Positions 46,525 to 54,385 of a stretch of 64,000 bases of DNA are shown piece after piece; position 1 is the first letter of the stretch; each line of letters opens with the position of its first letter. The stretch comes from Rhizobium jaguaris (GTDB lineage: Bacteria > Pseudomonadota > Alphaproteobacteria > Rhizobiales > Rhizobiaceae). The notes below the pieces were generated by a model, which worked only from the letters and a program-made list of their open reading frames with translations, was not told the origin of the DNA and did not search any database. A program made the position numbers and the translations under genes. Where the stretch lies: positions 930,001 to 994,000 of the forward strand of contig NZ_CP032695.1 of NCBI RefSeq assembly GCF_003627755.1. Reading direction: 5' to 3'.

Positions 46525-47507
46525 TACGAGGCCAGCACCACTTTGGCGCCCTCGAAGTCAAACCGGAACCTGACTTCTTCTAGCCCGGCGGCGGCCATCG
46601 CATGGCGAAGCTTGTTGCGATCCCTGGCAAGGAACATGAGGAAGCCACCGCCACCGGCACCTACGAGCTTTCCGCCCACGGCGCCATTCCTCATCCCGAG
46701 TTCATACCATTCGTCGATCTTAGGATTGCTCATTCCCCCGGAGCGGCGCTTCTTGTGTTCCCAATGCTCATGCATGAGCTCACCAAAAAGGATCGTATTG
46801 CCATCGACCAAAGCGTCGCGGCTCCGGTAGCCGAGCTCCTTCACATAGTGCAGGTTTCTGAGCATTTCAGCGTCATGTTGCTGAGATTTGACCTGCTGAT
46901 CCTTGAGAATACCGCTGGCGCTACGAGAAAATCCGGTGAAAAATAGCAGAAGATTGTCTTCCAGATCGAACATCGTATCCATCGAGACACGAAGCGGCTC
47001 GGCCGATACTTTGTCGTCCTTATGGAAGGTGAAACAGGTCACGCCGCCGATAGCAGCGATATATTGGTCCTGTTTGCCGATCGGCTCGCCGAGACGATCG
47101 ATTTCGATGTGGCATGCTAGCTCGGCAAGTTCTTCTTGGTGGAGATGACGCCGGCGATGTGTGTAGAGAGCCTTCAGAAGTGCGGTGGTGAAGCTTCCCG
47201 AGGAACCCAAGCCTGTGCCTGCTGGGATATCGGCAAGGGTCGTAATTTCCACCTGCGGCGTATTGAACCCAAGCATCTGGAGAGATTCACGGATAATCGG
47301 ATGCTTAACGTCCGATATCTTATCAACGTGTTCCAGTTGGGAATATTTTAGATAGATGCCTTCCGTGAAAGGGCGCATCACTGTGACATATACGTACTTG
47401 TCGATCGCAGCAGAGACGAGAAAGCCTCCGTGATCCCGATAGTAGGAAGGCAGATCGGTTCCGCCGCCGCCCAAGGTGATGCGCAACGGACTACGCGCGA
47501 TGATCAT
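46524..47507 (-). CDS. hddA: D-glycero-D-manno-heptose 7-phosphate kinase (GHMP)
   Basis: A 327-residue GHMP kinase. Motif 1: RSPLRITLGGGGTDLPSYY; the ATP loop is DIPAGTGLGSSGSFTTALL; motif 3 near the C-terminus is GAVGGKLVGAGGGGFLMFLA. It phosphorylates C1 of heptose 7-phosphate. It overlaps the preceding oxidoreductase by 17 bases. Confidence 0.92.
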   Translation of the reverse strand: MIIARSPLRITLGGGGTDLPSYYRDHGGFLVSAAIDKYVYVTVMRPFTEGIYLKYSQLEHVDKISDVKHPIIRESLQMLGFNTPQVEITTLADIPAGTGLGSSGSFTTALLKALYTHRRRHLHQEELAELACHIEIDRLGEPIGKQDQYIAAIGGVTCFTFHKDDKVSAEPLRVSMDTMFDLEDNLLLFFTGFSRSASGILKDQQVKSQQHDAEMLRNLHYVKELGYRSRDALVDGNTILFGELMHEHWEHKKRRSGGMSNPKIDEWYELGMRNGAVGGKLVGAGGGGFLMFLARDRNKLRHAMAAAGLEEVRFRFDFEGAKVVLAS

Positions 47508-48495
47508 AGCCAGACTCCTGATAGATCTTTTCGATAATCTTCAACGACTCATAGGCGTCAGCGAGCCCTGCTGCGCTTGGGCGATCGAGCTTGATGTCGT
47601 CATAAAACTCTTCCAATTCGACCGACCACGAATTGTCAGCCATTGGATATTCCCATGATGTCGTTTCAGGCGGACCCATTTCGGGGAGCATGTGATAGTG
47701 GGTCAGTCGCTCTACACCGTAGCTGCCGCCGAGCCCTGAAATCTCGAGCTTGCCTATCTTTCCGTAGATCTCCATGGAAAACATGTTTTTCCATTCCGTG
47801 CACGAGACATGGAGGAAAGCCGCTTGCTTCCTGTCGGTCTTGAGAAGCATGAACCCATTATCGTCGACCGGCATGTCCCAGTAGTAGGTATTGGCGAACC
47901 CTGATACGTCCGCGAATTCGCCGAGGAACCAGCGCGACAGATCTATGAGATGAGGTCCCTGGTCGATGAGCTCGCCGCCGCCGGACAAGGCGGGATTTGA
48001 TCGCCACTCTTTATCGTAGCCGATACGACCTCCGTGGCCGTAACGTGCGCGGATGAACATCAGCTCGCCGAGAGCGCCGTCGTGAACGATCTCCTTCGCT
48101 TTGCGCAACGCGCGATGGTAGCGATGGTTGAAGCCCACGTGCACCTTTACACCGGTTGCTTCAGCAGCCGCCATCACGGGCACAAGCTCGGCAGCAAAAC
48201 GAGCCGCCGGCTTCTCCACGAGCACATGCTTTCCGGCTTGCGCTGCAGCTAGTGTCAGCTCTGCCAATGAGTCATGAAGTGTGGCGATTATGACAATGTC
48301 CACATCTGGCAAGTCCAGGACGTCTTGCCAATCGCTGAACGCACGTGCGCCACGGCTGGTAGCGAGCTTCTCGGCTCTGGGCCAATCCTTGTCTGCACAC
48401 GCCACCAACTTTGCCCTGGCGCTGAGTGCCGCTGCTCGCTTTTGGCCGATCAATCCGCAACCGATGATGGCCACGCCGAATACGTCATCTGTCAT
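47491..48495 (-). CDS. Gfo/Idh/MocA family oxidoreductase
   Basis: A 334-residue NAD(P)-dependent sugar dehydrogenase. The dinucleotide-binding fold is GVAIIGCGLIGQKRAAAL (residues 5-22); EKP is in HVLVEKPAARFA; the C-terminal domain contains GGGELIDQGPHLIDLSRWF with a catalytic His. The substrate is probably a nucleotide sugar or heptose intermediate, not resolvable here. Its start overlaps the small ORF stop (TGATG). Confidence 0.9.
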   Translation of the reverse strand: MTDDVFGVAIIGCGLIGQKRAAALSARAKLVACADKDWPRAEKLATSRGARAFSDWQDVLDLPDVDIVIIATLHDSLAELTLAAAQAGKHVLVEKPAARFAAELVPVMAAAEATGVKVHVGFNHRYHRALRKAKEIVHDGALGELMFIRARYGHGGRIGYDKEWRSNPALSGGGELIDQGPHLIDLSRWFLGEFADVSGFANTYYWDMPVDDNGFMLLKTDRKQAAFLHVSCTEWKNMFSMEIYGKIGKLEISGLGGSYGVERLTHYHMLPEMGPPETTSWEYPMADNSWSVELEEFYDDIKLDRPSAAGLADAYESLKIIEKIYQESGYDHRA

Positions 48496-48710
48496 CAGAA
48501 CGAAACAACCTTGTCCTGCCGAAGTTGAGGTGCAACCGATAGCCTCTTGGTTGAGGCATCGGCAAGTTGTGATTCAAATTTTGGTTTCTTTTCCAGCAAA
48601 AACTGCCGATTGTGACGCTTATATTTCCGGTGAATGAAAGCCAACGTGGCTTCAATTGAACTGCCGAGGTGCAAAACGTCGACCGGGTCTTTTGCACCTA
48701 GCCGCGGCAT
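48495..48710 (-). CDS. Unrecognised 71-residue protein coupled on both sides
   Basis: I do not recognise this protein. It is basic (many Lys, Arg and His), starts MPRLGAKDPVDVLHLGSSIE, has no signal peptide or membrane segment and no Cys. Its ATG overlaps the SDR stop as TAATG (48712-48708) and its own stop overlaps the oxidoreductase start as TGATG (48497-48493), so it is spaced exactly like the neighbouring operon genes. That makes it a better candidate than a random ORF, though a decayed remnant of a larger gene is also possible. Confidence 0.55.
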   Translation of the reverse strand: MPRLGAKDPVDVLHLGSSIEATLAFIHRKYKRHNRQFLLEKKPKFESQLADASTKRLSVAPQLRQDKVVSF

Positions 48711-49588
48711 TACTTGTCGCCCCAGGTGAAGCCGCGATCTCGACCCGTAATCCGACGTAATGTGTAGGCATCAGACTTCGCGAGTTCATCCTTATGTTCC
48801 GGCCAATGCTCCCAGTTGTCCCATACAGCACTTATCAACTTGCCGGTAATTCCGTCACTCGCTGCGGAAGCAAGGAAAAGGGCGAGTTCGGCGCCTCTCC
48901 CAATCGGGGCACCGCCGCTTTCCTTTTGCTTCAAGGCGCGCTCATAAAACGCCTGCCCCACCTTCTCGGGTCCGGCATCAAGCACCTCGTCAAGCATCCG
49001 CGTATTAAGCGCGCCAGGCGCGATGCAGTTGACGTCAATTCCTAGCCCGCGAACTTCTTCCGCGAGCGTTTCGGCAAAGCGCACGATTGCCGCCTTTGAT
49101 GCGGCATAGGCGCTTATTCGGGGCAGGGGATTGGTCGCTCCCCCGCCTGATAGCTGTATGATCTTGCCGTAACCCTGCTGCTTGAAATGTCCAAGGAGCT
49201 CACGGCAAATTAAGACTGAGCCGAAAATATTGATCTCCATGGCCCGAACCCACTCGGACCAATCGACGGTTTCGATCTCGCCCTTTGGACCGTAGACGCC
49301 AGCGTTGTTTACCAAAACCTGGCAGCTTCCAAACTGCGACAGAGTGGCTTTTACCACCGCTTCGACATCAGCTTGTTTTGATACGTCTGCGGATAAACAT
49401 GACAGCCTCTGCTCAGGCGTTGCCAGGGCCCGGAGCTCCGTCTTGGCAGCATCCAGTAGTTCGCTGTTTCTCGCGCATATCATGAGGTCAGCGCCAGCTG
49501 TGACGTATCTACGGGCAATCTCAAGTCCCAGACCTTGATTGGCGCCGGTAATGATTGCGACGCGGCCCTTAAGCGGCTTTTCTTGCAC
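48710..49588 (-). CDS. Short-chain dehydrogenase/reductase
   Basis: A 292-residue classical SDR. Cofactor motif TGANQGLGLEIARR (about 14-27), NNAGVYG, the active-site Ser in IIQLSGGGATN and YAASKAAIVRFAE (Tyr and Lys). Likely reduces or oxidises a sugar intermediate of this locus. Its start overlaps the stop of the UDP-glucose-dehydrogenase-like gene by one base. Confidence 0.93.
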   Translation of the reverse strand: MQEKPLKGRVAIITGANQGLGLEIARRYVTAGADLMICARNSELLDAAKTELRALATPEQRLSCLSADVSKQADVEAVVKATLSQFGSCQVLVNNAGVYGPKGEIETVDWSEWVRAMEINIFGSVLICRELLGHFKQQGYGKIIQLSGGGATNPLPRISAYAASKAAIVRFAETLAEEVRGLGIDVNCIAPGALNTRMLDEVLDAGPEKVGQAFYERALKQKESGGAPIGRGAELALFLASAASDGITGKLISAVWDNWEHWPEHKDELAKSDAYTLRRITGRDRGFTWGDK

Positions 49589-50895
49589 TAGGACATTCCT
49601 TCGGTCTGCGGGCTACCGACGGCGATGTAGGTTAAACCCAATGCCTTTGCCTGCGCTTGCACAAAGCGATTTGCGTCGATGACTGCCAGTTCTTTGCATT
49701 CGGGCATAGGCAGTGCCTCGATACGGTTTCGATACTCGGGCCACTCGGTTCCGATTACCAGAATGCGGGCGCCGCGCGCTGCCTCAACCGCATCTTGATG
49801 GCGGTGAACCGATCCCGCCCACCGCTCCGGCAATTCAGTGGCTGCCGGATCATGCACCTGGACTGCTGCCCCCTGCGCAATAAGCCAGTCGCATAGCTCG
49901 ACCGATTGCGATCGCCGCAAGGTGCTTGTGCCAGGCTTATAAGTGAGACCCCATACAGCCACCTTGACCTCTGACAAGGCATTCAGCAGACCGCCAATTT
50001 TTCGGCGTGTCCATGTCTTGTGCTCGTCGTTGCTGACTTTGACAGAAGAAAGGAGCGGTGTCGCAAGGCCACCTTTGCCACCGCTTGCATCGCGAAGGAA
50101 TTCGATGTCACGCGCCAGCGTTCCTCCGGCAAATGGTCCGCCCGGCGACAAATATGCCTTAGGACCGATGCGTGCCTCGGTCTTCAAACCGCGCTCGACT
50201 TCCTTTGCGTCGGCGCCGACCAACTCGCAGATGGCCGCGATCTCATTTGCGAAGGTCACCGATGTTGCGAGAAATGCGTTGATCGCATGTTTTGTCATTT
50301 CGGCCGATTCAACCGACATCCACTCAAGCTTGTCGGTCACCGGTGACAAGAGCACCGCAAGGCGTTCTTTCGTGATCGCATCCCGCACGCCTATGACGAT
50401 TCTGTCCGGGCTAAGGAAGACCTTTAGTGCGCCGCCGAGACGCAAATTCTCGGGGCTGCATGCAAAGTGCAGATCATTGCGCCCGATCGACCGGGAATAT
50501 GTCTCCAACGCCGCAATGGAACCAACGGGCATTTGCGACGAGATCAGCACGACGGCGCCAGACTTAAGATAAGGCAAGCTCGCCTCGATCCTCGATGAAA
50601 CGTATCGCACATCTGCGCGATCATCATCGTCCACGGGCGTGTCGTAGGCGATCCAAAGAACATCGACTTCGGCCAACGCTTCAGCCGGATCGGTTGTGAA
50701 ACCAAGCTGACTGCTGGCCAAACCTGCTGACAGAAGATCGTCAAGTCCGGGTTCCAGGAGCGGAGCCGCACCTTTTTTCAGGCCGGCGATGACCTCTGAA
50801 TTGTCATCGAGGCCGATCACATCGTGGCCAACGCTGGCGAGGCACGCGGCAGTTACGGAGCCAAGGTGCCAAAGCCCCTGTACGCAAACCTTCAT
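49588..50895 (-). CDS. UDP-glucose/GDP-mannose dehydrogenase family protein
   Basis: A 435-residue NAD-dependent sugar-nucleotide dehydrogenase. Start at ATG 50895 follows the epimerase stop by one base; the longer open frame is inside the epimerase gene. The Rossmann start is KVCVQGLWHLGSVTAACLA; note GLWHLG in place of the usual GxGxxG. The expected catalytic Cys loop (GFGGxCFPKD in the family) reads LSPGGPFAGGTLARDI here, so the Cys is replaced. The C-terminal domain has WGLTYKPGTSTLRRSQSVEL. The missing Cys argues against ordinary twofold oxidation to an acid. Confidence 0.85.
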   Translation of the reverse strand: MKVCVQGLWHLGSVTAACLASVGHDVIGLDDNSEVIAGLKKGAAPLLEPGLDDLLSAGLASSQLGFTTDPAEALAEVDVLWIAYDTPVDDDDRADVRYVSSRIEASLPYLKSGAVVLISSQMPVGSIAALETYSRSIGRNDLHFACSPENLRLGGALKVFLSPDRIVIGVRDAITKERLAVLLSPVTDKLEWMSVESAEMTKHAINAFLATSVTFANEIAAICELVGADAKEVERGLKTEARIGPKAYLSPGGPFAGGTLARDIEFLRDASGGKGGLATPLLSSVKVSNDEHKTWTRRKIGGLLNALSEVKVAVWGLTYKPGTSTLRRSQSVELCDWLIAQGAAVQVHDPAATELPERWAGSVHRHQDAVEAARGARILVIGTEWPEYRNRIEALPMPECKELAVIDANRFVQAQAKALGLTYIAVGSPQTEGMS

Positions 50896-50896
50896 C

Positions 50897-51859
50897 TTAT
50901 GTCCTTGCGTTAAAGACCCATTCGTTTGTCCGAAGGTATTCAACCGTCCTCAAAACACCGTCGCGGATTGAATACTTCGGCTTCCAGCCCAACGATTGGA
51001 TGCGCTTGGTATCGAGAAAAATGAATGGGTTATCGCCAATCCAGCCGCGATCTCCGCCGCTATATTCCAGATTTGGGGACAGTCCCAATGTCTCACATAT
51101 CCAGCCGATCGAATCGTTGACTTCGCAATAGCCGTCCACACCCAAATTGAAGATGTTGACCTTCGCTTCAGCCTTTTCCATCGCCAGCAGGATCGCATCG
51201 ATGCAATCCTGAACGTAAAGGTAGGATTTGCGTTGCTTGCCGTTGCCGAGCACCGGAAGACGCGTTGGATCTTTGTTCAGCTTCTCATAGAAGTCGAAAA
51301 CATGGCCATGCGTGTAGCGCTCGCCGAGAATGGATACGAAGCGGAAGATGCAGGCCTGGAATCCGAAGCCCTCGCAATAAGCCGAGATCAATCCCTCGCC
51401 AGCAGCTTTCGAGGCGCCGTACAGGGAAGTTTGTATAGGGAAGGGACCGTCTTCGGGTGTAGGAATGACTGGCGCCTCCCCATAGACCGAGCCGGTCGAC
51501 GAGAACGCGATCTTGCGAATGCCGTTAGCGCGCATTGCCTCCAGCACGTTATAGGTCGCGATCGTATTCTGCTCGAGATCTTTGCGCGGATGCTCCGTGC
51601 CGAAACGAACATCAGCATTGGCCGCCAGATGAAACACTGCATCAGCGCCTTGAAAAGCGGTCTTCAAGAGGTCAAGATCAAGAATATCCATCTCGATCAG
51701 CCGGAAATTCCTATTTGCTAGCGCGCCCTCTAGGAAGCGACGTTGGCCGGTCGAAAAATTATCGACGCCGATGACTGCGTGTCCGTCACCGAGCAAACGA
51801 TCGACCAGATTGCTTCCGATGAAGCCCGCGCAACCCGTCACCACAAATGTACTAGCCAA
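50897..51859 (-). CDS. NAD-dependent sugar epimerase/dehydratase
   Basis: A 320-residue extended SDR related to UDP-glucose 4-epimerases. NAD motif TGCAGFIGSNLVDRLL (about 8-23), VFHLAANADVRFG, the Ser in SSTGSVYGE and the YGASK active-site Tyr/Lys pair. The C-terminal substrate domain includes RKSYLYVQDCIDAI. Probable epimerase for a nucleotide sugar of the locus. Confidence 0.92.
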   Translation of the reverse strand: MASTFVVTGCAGFIGSNLVDRLLGDGHAVIGVDNFSTGQRRFLEGALANRNFRLIEMDILDLDLLKTAFQGADAVFHLAANADVRFGTEHPRKDLEQNTIATYNVLEAMRANGIRKIAFSSTGSVYGEAPVIPTPEDGPFPIQTSLYGASKAAGEGLISAYCEGFGFQACIFRFVSILGERYTHGHVFDFYEKLNKDPTRLPVLGNGKQRKSYLYVQDCIDAILLAMEKAEAKVNIFNLGVDGYCEVNDSIGWICETLGLSPNLEYSGGDRGWIGDNPFIFLDTKRIQSLGWKPKYSIRDGVLRTVEYLRTNEWVFNART

Positions 51860-51861
51860 AA

Positions 51862-52263
51862 CTACCCCCTGCTATGCTGAAAAACCCAGAGTTTCGTGAC
51901 CCCATACCCCAGTCCAACTGTAACAGCAATCGCGACGCCAACGCCGATGTATGTGGACTGACCTGAGACATCAACCACGAGGTAGACGACGATCAAAGTG
52001 ATTATATAGTTTAAAATTACCAGGCAGATGTAACGCAGATATTCCGTAAGTATTTTTTGACTCTTGCTTCCGAATGTAAAAATTTTGTTTGCGGAAAAAT
52101 GGAAAATTGTTCCGCAAAAATATGATATACTTACGGATAAGGCGTGATGAATTTGCAGGATACTTACCGTGAAGAAGAGAATCGAGAAATACAATGCCGC
52201 AGTCAACGCTCCGACCAGAAGGTATTTTACGACCTGAAACCTTGGGTCTTGAAGAAGATTCAT
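51862..52263 (-). CDS. gtrA: GtrA family membrane protein
   Basis: A 133-residue protein with four hydrophobic helices. The family features are the N-terminal QVVKYLLVGALTAALYFSIL and HFSANKIFTF. GtrA proteins are thought to flip undecaprenyl-phosphate-linked sugars made by GtrB. Its ATG overlaps the stop of the interrupted ORF at 52260-52559 (ATGA), and a GtrB-like gene lies just upstream. Confidence 0.92.
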   Translation of the reverse strand: MNLLQDPRFQVVKYLLVGALTAALYFSILFFTVSILQIHHALSVSISYFCGTIFHFSANKIFTFGSKSQKILTEYLRYICLVILNYIITLIVVYLVVDVSGQSTYIGVGVAIAVTVGLGYGVTKLWVFQHSRG

Positions 52264-52559
52264 TGTTTACTTCGTCCCGTTGCTGTGGGCAGGGGCTTAT
52301 ACTCGTGAGTGAGGCTTCCATCCCCATCGCGGTGGCCACCAATAACGCGCATCAGAGCGTGGTGCTATTTTATGACCGTCATCGTCACTCGGACGCCAAA
52401 AAGAAGCGACATCCCTGATAGCAAATTGACCTCAATCTTCACCAACAGTTCCATGAGTGCGCTGCTTCTGGTCGAGGCGGCCTGACTCACGAACTCGCGG
52501 CCATTCCACACAGGCTCTTCGGTATACCCTTGGGGAGAGGGAAGCTTAAATGGGATCAC
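52260..52559 (-). pseudogene. Small ORF interrupted by one in-frame TAG, coupled to both neighbours
   Basis: GTG at 52559 overlaps the GtrB-like stop (GTGA) and the frame ends at 52262-52260 overlapping the gtrA ATG (ATGA), 99 codons later. One in-frame TAG at 52367-52365 (codon 65) breaks it. The first part begins MIPFKLPSPQGYTEEPVWNG; the part after the TAG ends THEYKPLPTATGRSKQ. I do not recognise a family. The neat coupling at both ends suggests a real third gene between gtrB and gtrA that was inactivated, possibly after an internal deletion. Confidence 0.6.
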
Positions 52560-53503
52560 GACTTCTGCTCCGCAAAATTAACCTGCCGATCGACAATGTA
52601 CATGGGCCGACGCTTAACCTCGTCATAGATTCTACCGACGTATTCGCCGATAAGCCCGAGCCCAAGTAGCTGGACACCCGAGAAGAAGGTGACAATCAGA
52701 ACTGTCGTCGACAGGCCGGCGGACAAATTTATGCCGATGAGCTTCTGGAGGACATACCACGCACCAAGCAAAAAGCTGAAGGCGGCAAGGATGAAGCCAG
52801 CAATCGACATCATGAATAGCGGACGCGAGGAGAAGCTGACGAGCCCGTTGAGACCAATCTTAAACGATCCGGTCAACCGGTTATAATTTCCTCTTCCAGC
52901 AAATCGTTCATCGCGGTCATACTCGATGAAGCCTTGCTTAAAACCAACGTACGCGACCAAACCTCTCAGAAATCCGTGCGTCTCATTAAGTTGCCGCAGC
53001 TGTTCGATAACGCGGCGCGTCATGATCCTGAAATCGCCAGTATTGCGCGGGATTTTGACGTCGCTCAGCTTGTTGATTACGGTATATCCGAAATGCGAAA
53101 TTGTACGCTTGAACCAAGTCTCGCCGCGTCGGCTGCGACGCGTAGCATATACGACCTCGAAGCCCTCGGAGAGCTTGCCATAAAGCTGTTCAATCAGTTC
53201 CGGCTGATCCTGGAGGTCGACATCTATCACAACGCACGTTTCACCAGTGCAAGCCAGTATGCCTGCCATGGTGGCCGCGGGTTGTCCGAACCGGCGCGAG
53301 AACAACAATAGCTTGATATTGGAGTTACGATTGATCTCCTCGAGAATAACCTCTTCGGTACGATCCGGTGACGGATCCAAAGAAAAAATAATCTCGTATG
53401 ATTTTCCCATTTTTTCGAACACCGCTTCGGCTCGGGCAAGAAAAGGACGGATGTTCGCCTCTTCTTTATAGACCGGTACGACGAGGGAAATTTGCGGTAC
53501 CAT
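52556..53503 (-). CDS. gtrB: GtrB-like polyprenyl-phosphate glycosyltransferase (GT2)
   Basis: A 315-residue family-2 glycosyltransferase. ATG 53503 is chosen because the family N-terminus starts there (ISLVVPVYKEEANI); the frame is open to 53602. The nucleotide-binding Asp motif is CVVIDVDLQDQPELI, and RNTGDFRIMTRRVIEQL carries further family residues. Two C-terminal transmembrane helices (about 230-255 and 265-290) match GtrB/DPM1-type enzymes. It should load a sugar onto undecaprenyl phosphate, working with GtrA. First gene of the long minus-strand operon. Confidence 0.92.
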   Translation of the reverse strand: MVPQISLVVPVYKEEANIRPFLARAEAVFEKMGKSYEIIFSLDPSPDRTEEVILEEINRNSNIKLLLFSRRFGQPAATMAGILACTGETCVVIDVDLQDQPELIEQLYGKLSEGFEVVYATRRSRRGETWFKRTISHFGYTVINKLSDVKIPRNTGDFRIMTRRVIEQLRQLNETHGFLRGLVAYVGFKQGFIEYDRDERFAGRGNYNRLTGSFKIGLNGLVSFSSRPLFMMSIAGFILAAFSFLLGAWYVLQKLIGINLSAGLSTTVLIVTFFSGVQLLGLGLIGEYVGRIYDEVKRRPMYIVDRQVNFAEQKS

Positions 53504-54385
53504 GACAATCTTTCGTTTGGTATTGAACTTCTGTGAAGCCGATGATCTGAAGGCCGTAGCTGATATACAGTGGACGCCGTTTGGTAAAGACCAAGTGCTC
53601 ATGAAGTTGTAGAGACATCTCGAGATTGAATATAGAATATAGAATCTGTGATGACGGCATCACCACTCCACATGCCGCACCCCGGAAGACCGGCGCCTCA
53701 ACCTGGAGCAGGATTCGATCGCCATCATCGGGGGTATTGTGCCGGCATCAACAGGCTACTTCCCGCGGCGCTGGCGAAACTGCTGCGTTTGGTCCATACG
53801 GCCGACGCGATTCATCGTGCGATTTTTTCGGAGCGCTCTCTGCCGGTTTATCGACGACCGCAATCCCGAGCTTGAACACTAACTGCTCAAAGGCGCAATC
53901 CAGTGACCCCTAGAGGGAGATGCTAGGCGGTTCGCATGGCCGGACACAGCAGGCGAGTAAACCAAGGCCATCTCCTGGGTCGTCAAAATATTAAGGTCGA
54001 GTGGCCAAGATTCTGAAGAATGTCTTTTTGGACGTCCTGGTCCGTTTTGCCGACTACCCGACTTGGAGGTCGGTGAATAGCTGCATTGATGGCACAGCTT
54101 TCAAGACGTCAAAAGGGACCTCGAAGCGCCTACTCTCCGTATTGAGAAGGAGAGACAAATCCGATAGTAGGAGGCGGAAACCCCAGGGAGCGATGGGATG
54201 TTGCGCCTTGGAGAGTAGCCGCAATTGAGATCTCAAAGAACCAGTCCGAGTTCTTGCGAGGAACTTTAAGAGATCAAATAATATCCAATAAAAAACCTTA
54301 ATCCTGTTTCCTTCGCACACTCCAAACTCGTAGACCGGGGGCTTCCACCGGCCTTCTTTCAACAGCAACGCGTCATACGGCACTT
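53504..54385. other. Divergent intergenic region, no gene seen
   Basis: Between gtrB (minus) and the membrane protein gene (plus). Short open frames at 53626-53913 and 54001-54228 show no recognisable family and look like decayed sequence. The A+T content rises towards 54385. Promoters for both operons should lie here, but I cannot point to a convincing pair of hexamers. Confidence 0.5.

Noticed and set aside
53626..54228. Short frames upstream of the polytopic membrane protein
   Set aside because: No recognisable protein and poor start signals; probably decayed sequence or leader.
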